Positions 1 to 6,545 of a DNA stretch of 8,415 bases are shown piece by piece. Source of the stretch: CAYFVR01 sp046541515. Lineage in GTDB: Bacteria; Desulfobacterota; Desulfobacteria; Desulfobacterales; Desulfococcaceae. Both the position numbers and the translations under genes were made by a program. Each line of letters begins with the position of its first letter. Within the stretch, counting starts at the first letter, position 1. A model generated the notes under the pieces. The model saw only the letters and a program-made list of their open reading frames with translations. It was not told the DNA's origin and did no database searches. The DNA lies in assembly GCA_046541515.1 (NCBI GenBank), contig JBKHDD010000201.1, positions 1 to 8,415 of the forward strand, in the 5' to 3' direction.

Positions 1-1095
1 CCGCCGCCAGCAGCGCCCGGGTGCAGGGATGGCGAGAGCCGGAAAAGAGCGTATGGGTGGGCGCGGTTTCCTCGATCCGGCCCAAATACATCACCGCCAC
101 CCCGTGGCCGAGGTGGCGCACGCCGGCCAAATCCTGGGAAATAAACAGGCAGCCCTAGCCGTGCGCCGCTGGAGTTCCCCCGCCAGATTCAGAATTTGGG
201 CCTGCACCGAAACGTCCAGCGCCGAAGTGGGCTCGTCGAAGACGAAAAAGTCGGGGCCGGTCGCCAAGGCCCGGGCGATCCCGATTCTCTGCCGCTGGCC
301 CCCGGAAAATTGGCGAGGATAACGGCCCATGCGTTCCCGCCCCAGGCCGATCTCCGCCGGCGCTTCGCCCACCCGCGTCTCCAGGCCTTTTCCCGGGCGA
401 TTCCGTGGATTTTCAGCGGATAGCCGACGATTTTGCGGACCGTCATCCGGGGGTCCAGGGCCGACCGGGGGTCCTGGAAAACCATATGGGCCCGCCGGCG
501 GAAGGGGCGGAGCCGTCGGTTGTCCAGTTGGGCGATGTCGGTCCCGTCGAATTCGATCCGGCCTTCGGTGGGTTCCAGCAGCCGCAAAATCAGGTTGCCG
601 ACGGTGGATTTCCCCGAGCCCGATTCCCCCGCCAGTCCGCCCGGTTTCCCCGGCGGCAACCGCCAGATCCACCCCGCCCACCGCCTGGAGAAACCGGGCG
701 GACCGGCCGTGGAATCCGCCGCCCGCGGGAAAAGCCCCTGGTGAACCCGCAGCACTTCGCCCATCTGGTCGCCCACGGTGAAGACCGGGTTGAGGGAAGT
801 CATGGGCTCCTGAAAAATCATGGCGATCCGCCTGACCGGCGCATCTCCTTTTCGGAGAGGGAAAACAAATCGATCCCGTCGAACCCGATTTCCCCGCCCC
901 CGATCCGCCCCGACGGCTGGGAAATAATCCGCATCACCGCCCGCGCCGTCGCCGACTTCCCGCGGCCCGACTCGCCCACCAGGCCGGGAATCTCCCTCTT
1001 GCGAACCGCCAGCCCAACGTCGGACAAAAGGTGCGCCGGGCCTTGCCAGGTGTCGAAGGCGAGGGAAAGGTGGGCGATGGCGAGGAGGCGATCAT
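1..1095 (-). pseudogene. Dpp/Opp-type ABC transporter ATPase, internally deleted DppD-DppF fusion with several frameshifts
   Basis: This is a remnant of the ATPase part of an oligopeptide/nickel-type ABC importer; the intact protein would power peptide uptake at the inner membrane. Reading from 1095 downward, a DppD-like N-terminus (LLAIAHLSLAFD) is followed by Walker A GESGRGKSAT and a Q-loop region MIFQEPMTSLNP near 815. At about 737-755 (EVLRVHQGLFPRA) the text switches to a DppF-like protein: second Walker A GESGSGKSTV, MVFQDPRSALDPRMTV, signature FSGGQRQRIGIARAL, Walker B FFVFDEPTSALD, H-loop region, then VAVMYLGRIEETAP and TRALLAA running off position 1. The first domain therefore lacks its signature, Walker B and H-loop. 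Pieces lie in different frames, with breaks near 838, 720, 645, 385 and 150; four of the five look like loss of one base in a G/C run. The second domain has SQD where family members usually have SHD. An SD-like AAAGGAGG (minus strand, 1096-1103) directly abuts the only nearby ATG, so the original start seems lost. Confidence 0.85.
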
Positions 1096-1152
1096 CCTCC
1101 TTTTCTTTGGAAAAATGTTTCCTTCATCCATTTATCTTTCCGGCATCCATCC

Positions 1153-1181
1153 TTGACAAGCGACCGTGGACGCTGGAAAAT
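1153..1181 (+). promoter_or_regulatory. Possible sigma-70-type promoter for the DUF6883/DUF4926 cassette
   Basis: A perfect TTGACA (1153-1158) is followed after 17 bp by GAAAAT (1176-1181), a four-of-six match to TATAAT. It lies 66 bp before the ATG of the first cassette gene. The -10 match is mediocre and the region is A+T-rich, so chance is possible. Confidence 0.3.
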
Positions 1182-1246
1182 CTTGAAAGATATGGTTGCC
1201 CCATCAAATTGGAATCTATTTCTGTCCCAAATCTTAAAGGAAGCGA

Positions 1247-1584
1247 ATGAAGCCTCCAAAGGACGCTTTCATTGCGCCGAAAAAAATTCGAGATTATCTC
1301 TTGGTGTTACGAAGAAAAAAAGAGATAAGTCCCGATGATTGGCTTCCGCAGGTTATCATCAGAGAAACGGGCGGCTATTGGAAAGAGATATTTTCAAATT
1401 ACTCGAAACCTCAACGATTTTCCAAACAAAAAGGGACCCATATGGGATTCGGTTTGAAATGGACGGGAAAATCATTGGTCCCAATGGAAAAGCGCTTTCC
1501 GTTCGATCGGCATGGTTGACGGAACATGAAACCGGACGGACCAAATTTATAACCGCTTTTCCCGGACGGAGGAAAACATCATGA
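1247..1584 (+). pseudogene. DUF6883-like protein, frameshifted
   Basis: The gene starts at ATG 1247, preceded by a good SD (AAAGGAAG, about 1236-1243), and opens with FIAPKKIRDYLLV, resembling the 'I..EKLRDYLLS' opening of DUF6883 proteins. The rest of the family pattern is spread over three frames: a short DKS-MIGFRRLSSE piece (about 1323-1367) matching the 'K..F...LGF...NW' region, then NGRLLERDIFKLL, then DPYGIRFEMDGKIIGPNGKA and TKFITAFPG (to 1584), matching the 'PYG.KYE..G.I.GPNG.....V...R.VTAYP' end. Reassembled, it would be about 112 residues, normal for the family. Breaks fall near an A7 run at about 1314-1320 and near 1335 and 1368. The function of the family is unknown to me. The stop TGA overlaps the ATG of the next gene, so the two were translationally coupled. 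Family assignment comes from remembered motif patterns, not a search. Confidence 0.6.
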
Positions 1585-1829
1585 AATTCGATCTTTTCAA
1601 AGAAGTTGTTTTGACCAAAGAAATTCCGCAAAACTCCGCTCAAAATTGGGGACGTGGCCACGGTTGTCGATCATCATCCGATGAAAAATGAGGAGGATGG
1701 CTACTCTCTGGAAGTGTTTGCGGCCACGGGGGGAACACTTCTGGTGGTTGCCGTGCCCGAATCAGCCATTCGATTCGAGAACCGGAAGAAGATGAAGGTT
1801 TTTCGGTTCGGCGAGTTGGGGCCGCCTGA
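1581..1829 (+). pseudogene. DUF4926-like protein, frameshifted
   Basis: ATG 1581 overlaps the stop of the DUF6883-like gene as ATGA, a strong sign of one operon. The start FKEVVLTKEIPQ matches the 'DVVALTKDIPE' opening of DUF4926. The next part lies one frame over: PLKIGDVATVVDHHP, then YSLEVFAATGGTLLVVAVPE (about 1636-1770), matching '..G..GTVV......YEVEF....G.T...VTVP...LR'. The end returns to the first frame as EPEEDEGFSVRRVGAA with stop TGA at 1827-1829. Reassembled length is about 82 residues, typical of this small family. The first break is at an A4 run (1630-1633; three A would restore the frame), the second near 1775; the two indels compensate each other. DUF4926 proteins are small, probably beta-rich proteins of unknown role that I recall being found next to other small accessory genes; a partner or immunity-like role here is inference only. 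Confidence 0.65.
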
Positions 1830-1959
1830 TCAAAAACGGTTCTTCCAGGATCGACCGCATGAAATTCTTTCGCGGAGAAGAAGACGTACGCAATCAAGAT
1901 ACTTCCCTTCAATCCCTCCCGAAATTTGTTTCCCCCTTTGACGATTCCATCCTTTTCCC

Positions 1960-2427
1960 TCAAAACAGCGACGGCGCCACGAGCCCGAGCCAGAAGACGG
2001 GCGTGAAAACGCCGACCACCGAAAACACCCGGATCCCATGGTCCGCCACCCGGTTTCGCCGCACCGCCGCCCAGATTCCCAGCGGCGGGCCGACGCCGAT
2101 GCAAAGCGCCATGCCGGCCAAGGTCGGCTCCAAAGTGGCGGAAAAAAAGTCCTTCAAATCCTCGGTCACCGGCCGGTGGTTGCGAATGGACGTGCCCAAA
2201 TCGCCTTGGAGCAGGTCGCCCAGATACCTGACGTATCGCTGCGGAAGCGGCCGGTCCAGACCCAGGGACCGGCGGATGTTTTCCGCGGCCTCGCGGCCGG
2301 CTTTCTGGCCGGCCATCATCCGCGCGGGATCGCCGGGGATGGCGTGGGAAATCGGAAACACCAGGACCGTGACGCCCAGCAGGACCGAGACCGCCGGCCG
2401 TTGGAGGATGAAGGGAATCAGGCCCAT
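1960..2427 (-). pseudogene. dppB: DppB/OppB-type ABC importer permease, truncated at about half length
   Basis: This is the N-terminal half of a peptide/nickel-type importer permease. The start ATG (2425-2427) gives MGLIPFILQRPAVSVLLGVT, a first membrane segment, then the family hallmark HAIPGDPARMM and a periplasmic part with LGLDRPLPQRYVRYLGDLL and GDLGTSIRNHRPV. Two further membrane segments follow up to GVFTPVFWLGLVA (about residue 150). The frame then stops at 1960, where a family member of about 310-340 residues would continue with the EAA coupling loop and the last membrane segments. The retained part shows no frameshift. What follows (below 1960) is low-GC sequence with no permease similarity in any frame, so the end was removed by a rearrangement. 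A protein without the EAA loop cannot couple to an ATPase. recX ends 73 bp upstream, and no substrate-binding protein is visible. Confidence 0.85.
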
Positions 2428-2500
2428 GGCAACTCGGGATGGGGAGGAAACGATAATGATGGAAGAAGCGGAAAAAGGCCAGGGCGGGAAACGGCCGTCA

Positions 2501-2965
2501 TCAATCCCCTTCCTCCAAAAGTTCCCGGATCACCGCGCCCGAGAATCCCCGACCGTGGAGAAAGCGCTGAATTTTTTCCCGCCGTTTTTGGGGATCGGGC
2601 TCCCGGTCGTATCGGGCCCGCCGCTTTTCCAGCACCTCCCGGGCCGCAGCGCGTTCCTCGGCGCCGCCGGCGTAGCCGGCAAGCATTCGATCCACCTCGC
2701 CGCCCGTCAGGCCCCGGCGAGCCAATTCCTGGCGGATTTTCAACGGGCCGTTTCCCTTGCGCCGCAATTCCCGAAAAAACTGGCGGGCGGTCTCTTCGTC
2801 GTCCAGGTAGCCGTGCCGGTCGCAGGCGGCCAGGGCTTCGTCAATTTCGGCGGCGGCAAATCCCCGTTGGCGAAGTTTTCCCGCCAGCTCGGCGCGGGCG
2901 TGATTCCGCCGGGCCAGCAGACGAATGGCGGCATCCAGGGCCGCTTGGGACGAATTCGCCGGCAT
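2501..2965 (-). CDS. recX: Regulatory protein RecX
   Basis: RecX binds RecA and its filaments and limits recombinase activity in the cytoplasm. The 154-residue length is typical. The pattern is clear: AAIRLLARRNHARAELAGKL (about 13-31), RGF (34-36), then ID.AL..CDRHGYLDDEETAR (41-61), QFFRELRRKGNGPLKIRQEL (62-81), ARRG and a third repeat ending RREKIQRFLHGRGFSGAVI (128-146). These match the three tandem three-helix repeats of RecX. Start ATG (2963-2965) lies 4 nt after the stop of the ABC permease gene, so it is the last gene of that operon; it is not next to recA in this window. Possible downstream termination is weak: GGCC/GGCC followed by five T on the minus strand near 2475-2490. Confidence 0.93.
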   Translation of the reverse strand: MPANSSQAALDAAIRLLARRNHARAELAGKLRQRGFAAAEIDEALAACDRHGYLDDEETARQFFRELRRKGNGPLKIRQELARRGLTGGEVDRMLAGYAGGAEERAAAREVLEKRRARYDREPDPQKRREKIQRFLHGRGFSGAVIRELLEEGD

Positions 2966-2969
2966 CGGG

Positions 2970-4289
2970 TCAACCCGCGGGCCGACGGGCCAGAAGCGCC
3001 GCCACCGCCGACGCCTGAAGAAAAACGGCGATCAGTTGCAAAACGGCGTTTTCCGCCGGAAACGGAAGGAAAAACGAAACGACGATTTTGCTTTTGGTGG
3101 CCGTTCCCACCAGCATCGGACAAAGGACGTAGAGCAGGAGCAGCCAAATCACCGCGGCGGCGTCGGCTCTGCGGGGGCGCACCACCCGATGGGCCAGCAA
3201 AATCAGTCCCATGTCCCGCAGAAGAAACAGGTAGACCACGATGGGAAAGGTAACGAAAACCGCGCCGATGGGGGTCGCCATCAGCAGGACGCAAATTCCG
3301 CCGACCAGAACCGCGGGGATCGGCCAAAGCGGGAGCGATTCCCCGAAGGTCCGCCAATCTCCGTCTTCTGCGGCCGCAAAGAGACGTCGCTCTTCCACCG
3401 GATCCTTCACCTCGGCGAACATGGCGGCGTAGGCGGCCAAAACACCGATAAAGCCGGCGGAAACCAGCCGTGCCGCCATCCGTCCCGTTCCGCTCCATTC
3501 CCACTGGGGAATGCTCATTCCGGCCGCGTAGAACATAACCGTCACCAAAAAGACCAGCCACACCCAGGGAACGCCGCCCACCTGCAATTCCCGGCGCATG
3601 CTTCGATAGGCGCCCACCACCGCCCAAAAGGCGAAAAAGAGGAGCGAACCGGTAAGGAAGGAGGGATTTTCCGCGGATAAACCGTACCAGACCAGACGAA
3701 ATCGACCAAAATGGTGAAGGGATCCGCCGGTCATCCACAACAGGGAAACAAAGCCCAACAGCAGGTAAAACGGCATGGCGCGGGGCATTTCCGCGTTCCA
3801 GAATCGGGCCTTGCGCACTCCGATCAAGGCGAAGGCCAGGGCCATTCCATGGAACAACGCCACGGCCAACAGCAGGTTGATCAAATGCCAAATTCCCCGC
3901 GCCGGGTCGCCAAGCCCCCAGATCGAAAACAGATAGGGCGGAATGAACAGCAGCCCGCCATACCAGGCGTAGATCGGGCCGCCGATCAATTTGCCCAGCG
4001 TCATTTGCCAGGGGGACAGCGGCGTCATTCGTTGCAGCTCCCAGGTCCGGCCACGGATTTCCTCGGTGAGGGCCTCCACCACCAGCCGGGTCCCCCATAT
4101 GCCCGGAAGCACGACGATTCCAATCAAGGATATATCCCGGCAAACCGAGAGAAATTCATGGTATCCATCGGCCACCAAATAGGCCAGCACGTAAACCGCC
4201 GGCAAAATCAGCGCCAGACAGATCACCCGGGCCGGGTTCATTTCCAGCCAGACCCGGCGGAGGATTTCGGGGTTGGCGCGCATCGGCAT
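2970..4289 (-). CDS. ABC-2 type transporter, membrane permease subunit
   Basis: This is a 439-residue polytopic inner-membrane protein, the pore partner of the ATPase encoded just upstream. I count about 11 hydrophobic segments (roughly residues 22-40, 52-72, 103-122, 133-156, 172-188, 211-228, 240-258, 272-292, two within 323-354, 376-395 and 416-435). A cytoplasmic stretch at about 77-100, EEIRGRTWELQRMTPLSPWQ, matches the 'ERRRGTWELLRLTPLS' coupling region common in ABC-2 permeases. A charged loop (293-320) separates the two halves. Start ATG 4287-4289 lies 5 nt after the ATPase stop, and GGAG inside the end of the ATPase gene can serve as SD; ATG two codons later is an alternative. Such pairs usually export lipids, polysaccharides, antibiotics or act as gliding or stress exporters; the sequence does not reveal the substrate. 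Confidence 0.82.
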   Translation of the reverse strand: MPMRANPEILRRVWLEMNPARVICLALILPAVYVLAYLVADGYHEFLSVCRDISLIGIVVLPGIWGTRLVVEALTEEIRGRTWELQRMTPLSPWQMTLGKLIGGPIYAWYGGLLFIPPYLFSIWGLGDPARGIWHLINLLLAVALFHGMALAFALIGVRKARFWNAEMPRAMPFYLLLGFVSLLWMTGGSLHHFGRFRLVWYGLSAENPSFLTGSLLFFAFWAVVGAYRSMRRELQVGGVPWVWLVFLVTVMFYAAGMSIPQWEWSGTGRMAARLVSAGFIGVLAAYAAMFAEVKDPVEERRLFAAAEDGDWRTFGESLPLWPIPAVLVGGICVLLMATPIGAVFVTFPIVVYLFLLRDMGLILLAHRVVRPRRADAAAVIWLLLLYVLCPMLVGTATKSKIVVSFFLPFPAENAVLQLIAVFLQASAVAALLARRPAG

Positions 4290-4294
4290 CAGTC

Positions 4295-5230
4295 CTACTC
4301 CAGGAATCGAAGATACCGCTCTCGAACGCCGTCCCGTTGAACGGCGTATTCGACCACGGAAAGATCGGCGTCCAAAAGGGACCGCAGCACCCGGTGCAAA
4401 TCGGCCTCCGATCCATGCAACTCAAAACCGACGCCTTCGGAATCGGCCGCCGGATCGGAAACCCCGGAAATCCCCGTCAGGACGGCCGCCGCCGTTTCGG
4501 CCGGTTCCAGCGTTCGGACGCGAACGCGTCGGACGCCGTCCGCCGCGGCCTCGGACACGCGGCCGTTCCGCAGCACCAGCAGATCGGTGGCGTATTCGTT
4601 GAGTTCCGACAGGATGTGGGAGGATACGAGGAGGGTTTTGCCTTCGGCCTGGAGTCGTCGGAAAAGGGCGGCAAGTCGATGGCGGGCTTCCGGGTCCAGC
4701 CCGGAGGCGGGCTCGTCCAGCAGCAGAATGGGGGGATCGTGGACCAGGGCCTGGCCGATGCCGAGACGCTGGCGCATTCCCCGGGACAGTTCCCCGACCC
4801 GGGCCTTTCGCTTTTCCGTCAGGTCGATCTGATCCAGCACCACCTCCACCCGCGCGTGGGCGGCCTCCGGCGACAGCCGATGGGCGAGGGCGAAATAGCG
4901 GAGGGAACGCTCCACCGTCAGCTCTTCGTACAATCCGAAGAAATCGGGCAAAAACCCCAAATGGGTATGGCATTCGCGGGGCGATTCGATTATATCGACC
5001 CCGTTAACCCGAATTTGGCCCGAAAGCGGGCGCACCAAGGCCGCCAGGCAGCGCAGGAGGGTGGTTTTCCCGGCCCCGTTTGGCCCCACCAGCGCGGCGA
5101 CGGCGCCGGCCCGCACTTGAAAGGACACGTCCGTCAGCGCCTGGAGCCCGGGATAGGCGAAAGTGAGGCGGTGGACGGAAATGACGACCCGGGGCGGAAC
5201 CGACAAGGCCGCCGCTTCCTCAGGAGCCAA
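4295..5230 (-). CDS. ABC transporter ATP-binding protein (ABC-2 export type)
   Basis: This 311-residue cytoplasmic ATPase drives the adjacent permease. Motifs are in order: Walker A GPNGAGKT (49-56), a Q-loop region FLPDFFGLYEELTV (93-106) with Asp96 at the usual Gln position, signature LSRGMRQRLGIGQAL (148-162), Walker B ILLLDEPASGLDP (168-180) and H-loop SSHILSEL (203-210). I recall 'MPDFFG.Y' Q-loops in other members of this branch, so the Asp need not mean loss of function. A C-terminal domain of about 80 residues (from about 230) follows the nucleotide-binding core, as in DrrA/CcmA-like exporters. The best start is TTG 5230, with GGGAGA about 8 nt upstream and a stop in frame just beyond; TTG at residue 9 (5206) is an alternative. 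There is no ATG before the conserved core. It is the first gene of the ATPase-permease-recX operon. Confidence 0.9.
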   Translation of the reverse strand: MAPEEAAALSVPPRVVISVHRLTFAYPGLQALTDVSFQVRAGAVAALVGPNGAGKTTLLRCLAALVRPLSGQIRVNGVDIIESPRECHTHLGFLPDFFGLYEELTVERSLRYFALAHRLSPEAAHARVEVVLDQIDLTEKRKARVGELSRGMRQRLGIGQALVHDPPILLLDEPASGLDPEARHRLAALFRRLQAEGKTLLVSSHILSELNEYATDLLVLRNGRVSEAAADGVRRVRVRTLEPAETAAAVLTGISGVSDPAADSEGVGFELHGSEADLHRVLRSLLDADLSVVEYAVQRDGVRERYLRFLE

Positions 5231-5231
5231 A

Positions 5232-5609
5232 ATGGATTCTCCCTATCTTCTCGCCGCCGGCGCAAGTTTCCTGGCCGGCATGTTCGGCTACGTCATCGTT
5301 CGCTTCTGGGCCATGCCCATCGCCCGCTACCGACGGGCCAAAGCCATGACCCAGGATGCGCTCGACGCGCTGTTGGCCGCGGACGGCAAGCGGGAAATGG
5401 CCGAAGCCAAAAAGGCCTGCCGGGTGGCCGCCGACCGGCTGTCGGAGCTGTATTCGGTGGATCTCCCGCCGTGGTACCGGATGGTGCTGGATCAGCGAGG
5501 CGAATCCCCCGTTCAGGCCGCAAAGGATCTGATGACCCTGTCCAACACCAAGGACCCGGATCATCAGATCGTTCTGACCGAGGCGATTCGCAAATCCATC
5601 GGCCTCTGA
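5232..5609 (+). CDS. Small single-pass membrane protein of unknown function
   Basis: This 125-residue protein has one N-terminal hydrophobic segment (about residues 5-26, YLLAAGASFLAGMFGYVIVR) followed by a positively charged patch ARYRRAK (31-37), which predicts an N-terminal anchor with the rest in the cytoplasm. The soluble part has an alanine-rich helix (40-72), then YSVDLPPWYRMVLDQRGESP (74-93) and AAKDLMTLSNTKDPDHQ (96-112). I recognise the general look of small conserved proteins from deltaproteobacteria but no named family. ATG 5232 is chosen because GGAG lies 5 nt upstream (5222-5226); an earlier in-frame start at 5163 would only extend over the ATPase gene. It is transcribed away from the ABC operon, with the two start codons adjacent. 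Its stop codon runs directly into a tandem repeat. Confidence 0.72.
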   Translation: MDSPYLLAAGASFLAGMFGYVIVRFWAMPIARYRRAKAMTQDALDALLAADGKREMAEAKKACRVAADRLSELYSVDLPPWYRMVLDQRGESPVQAAKDLMTLSNTKDPDHQIVLTEAIRKSIGL

Positions 5610-5684
5610 TCCGAATCCCAGGTCCGAATCCCGGGTCCGAATCCCGGGTCCGAATCCCTGGGTCCGAATCCCTGGGTCCGAATT
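5610..5684. repeat. Tandem 13-14 bp repeat of T-arm-like hairpin units
   Basis: TCCGAATCCC occurs at 5610, 5623, 5636, 5649 and 5663, with a partial copy at 5677: period 13, 13, 13, 14, 14. Spacers between copies are AGG, GGG, GGG, TGGG, TGGG. The middle unit forms a perfect hairpin: CCCGGG (5630-5635), loop TCCGAAT (5636-5642), CCCGGG (5643-5648). Neighbouring units form the same hairpin with one mismatch in the stem. The array begins within the last base pairs of the upstream gene's stop region and ends in two copies of GAATTTTG. The remaining intergenic stretch to 5840 is GC-rich, with only a weak hairpin at 5721-5738 and no recognisable gene. Confidence 0.88.
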
Positions 5685-5840
5685 TTGGCGACTCTGAATT
5701 TTGATCGGGCCGGCTCATAAAGCCCGTTTGAAACGGCTGGACAGGTCCGCTTCTTCCCCTTCCGGTCGATCGGAACGAAGGCGTCGGAACCGCCCGCAAG
5801 AGGGGCGCCGCCGGCGCGGGCCGCTCGTCCGCAGGCCGAT

Positions 5841-6545
5841 TTACCCCGCGGCGACATCCGCCTCCGGCTCCATGAACGATTCAATAAACCGGCTCACCTT
5901 GTCCCGCCCTTCAAACACCCCGTAATGCCCCTCGCAAAGAACGTCCGCCTCCAACGCCCGCAGCCGCCGAAGCGATTGCTGATAGTCCGCCTCGTTGGAC
6001 AACAGCGAAGGCGCAAGCGGCCCGTGCACATCCTGGCCGAAGAGAATCCGTTTTCCGTCGGAATGGAGAAGATAGGCCAGGGAGCCCGGAGAATGGCCGG
6101 GTATGTGAATGGCCTCCAAGGGCCGACCTCCGATTTCCAGCGTTTGTCGCTCGCCCGACAGGGGAACATCCACCGAAACCGGCGACACCTGTCCGCCGTA
6201 CCAGGAGGCGGCGGTCACCACGTTGTCCCCCTCCTCCAGAAACCGGGCGTCCAGAGCGTGGGCCACAATCCGACAACCAGTCCGTTCCCGAATGGCCGCC
6301 GCGCCGCCCACGTGGTCGAAATGGCAGTGGGTCAAAAGCAGCCATTCAACCCGGTCCGGCTTGATCCCGCAGGCCTTGACGTTCTTTAGAATCTTGGCCG
6401 CGGACCCGCCGCAACCCGCGTCCACGAGGGCCGCGTGGCCATCGATGTGAATGGCGTAGACCGCGGCATCCTCGGGGACCGTGAACCCGGCGCCCCCAAT
6501 TTGGAAAATTTCAGGCGTGATTTGTTGAAACGCGGATTCCGTCAC
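5841..6545 (-). CDS. Metallo-beta-lactamase-fold hydrolase (glyoxalase II-like group)
   Basis: This is a 234-residue cytoplasmic enzyme with no signal peptide. The binuclear metal site is complete: T-H73-C-H75-F-D77-H78-VGG, His151 in IPGHSPGS, Asp172 in FGQDVHG and His207 in CEGHYGVF. The strand VDAGCGGS (41-48) before the site is typical of the fold. Family members hydrolyse thioesters, lactones or related bonds; the sequence does not show which substrate is used, and hydroxyacylglutathione hydrolase activity is only one possibility, since the C-terminal glutathione-binding domain of classical glyoxalase II is missing. The start is GTG 6545, with a G-rich SD (GGGGGGAT) about 7 nt upstream; the frame has no better ATG before the conserved core. 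It is apparently a single-gene unit, transcribed toward the small membrane protein gene. Confidence 0.88.
   Translation of the reverse strand: MTESAFQQITPEIFQIGGAGFTVPEDAAVYAIHIDGHAALVDAGCGGSAAKILKNVKACGIKPDRVEWLLLTHCHFDHVGGAAAIRERTGCRIVAHALDARFLEEGDNVVTAASWYGGQVSPVSVDVPLSGERQTLEIGGRPLEAIHIPGHSPGSLAYLLHSDGKRILFGQDVHGPLAPSLLSNEADYQQSLRRLRALEADVLCEGHYGVFEGRDKVSRFIESFMEPEADVAAG

Larger units (their letters stand above)
1110..1960. other. Low-GC accessory segment replacing dppB 3' end, dppC and the ATPase start
   Basis: This stretch sits between the cut end of dppB (1960) and the damaged start of the ATPase remnant (about 1095). It carries two plus-strand genes unrelated to transport, opposite in direction to the dpp genes. 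Base composition drops visibly: for example 1201-1260 is about 38% G+C, while the flanks are clearly GC-rich. Missing transporter sequence (about half of dppB plus all of dppC) would need roughly 1.3 kb, more than the 0.85 kb present, so the event is a replacement rather than a simple insertion. I see no transposase, no clear terminal inverted repeats and no convincing target-site duplication, so the mechanism is unknown. Boundaries are estimates from where homology stops. Confidence 0.65.

Noticed and set aside
405..1250. Plus-strand open frame of 281 codons
   Set aside because: It is antisense to the ATPase remnant, whose Walker and signature motifs are clear on the minus strand; its product is a proline/arginine-rich chance reading of GC-rich DNA.
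1085..1960. Direct repeats at the ends of the low-GC segment (CGATCATCC-like near 1089 and CGATTCCATCC near 1942)
   Set aside because: The match is short and imperfect and does not fall exactly on both junctions, so it is not a convincing target duplication.
1859..3253. Plus-strand open frame of 464 codons
   Set aside because: Beyond 1960 it only reads antisense through dppB, recX and the permease gene; no domain is visible.
2740..4143. Minus-strand open frame of 467 codons
   Set aside because: It overlaps the permease and recX in another frame; the permease frame has the membrane segments and operon spacing.
5610..5684. CRISPR array
   Set aside because: The period is only 13-14 bp with 3-4 bp between identical words; there are no spacers and no cas genes.
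5610..5684. tRNA gene because of the T-loop-like word
   Set aside because: Only the T-arm-like hairpin repeats; no acceptor, D or anticodon arm can be found around it.
4337..5704. Plus-strand open frame of 455 codons
   Set aside because: It is antisense to the ABC ATPase and reads out of frame through the small membrane protein gene and the repeat array.
5721..5738. Hairpin AGCCCGTTTGAAACGGCT as terminator
   Set aside because: The stem has a bulge and there is no T run on either strand beyond TTTAT; it is about 100 bp from the end of the metallo-hydrolase gene.
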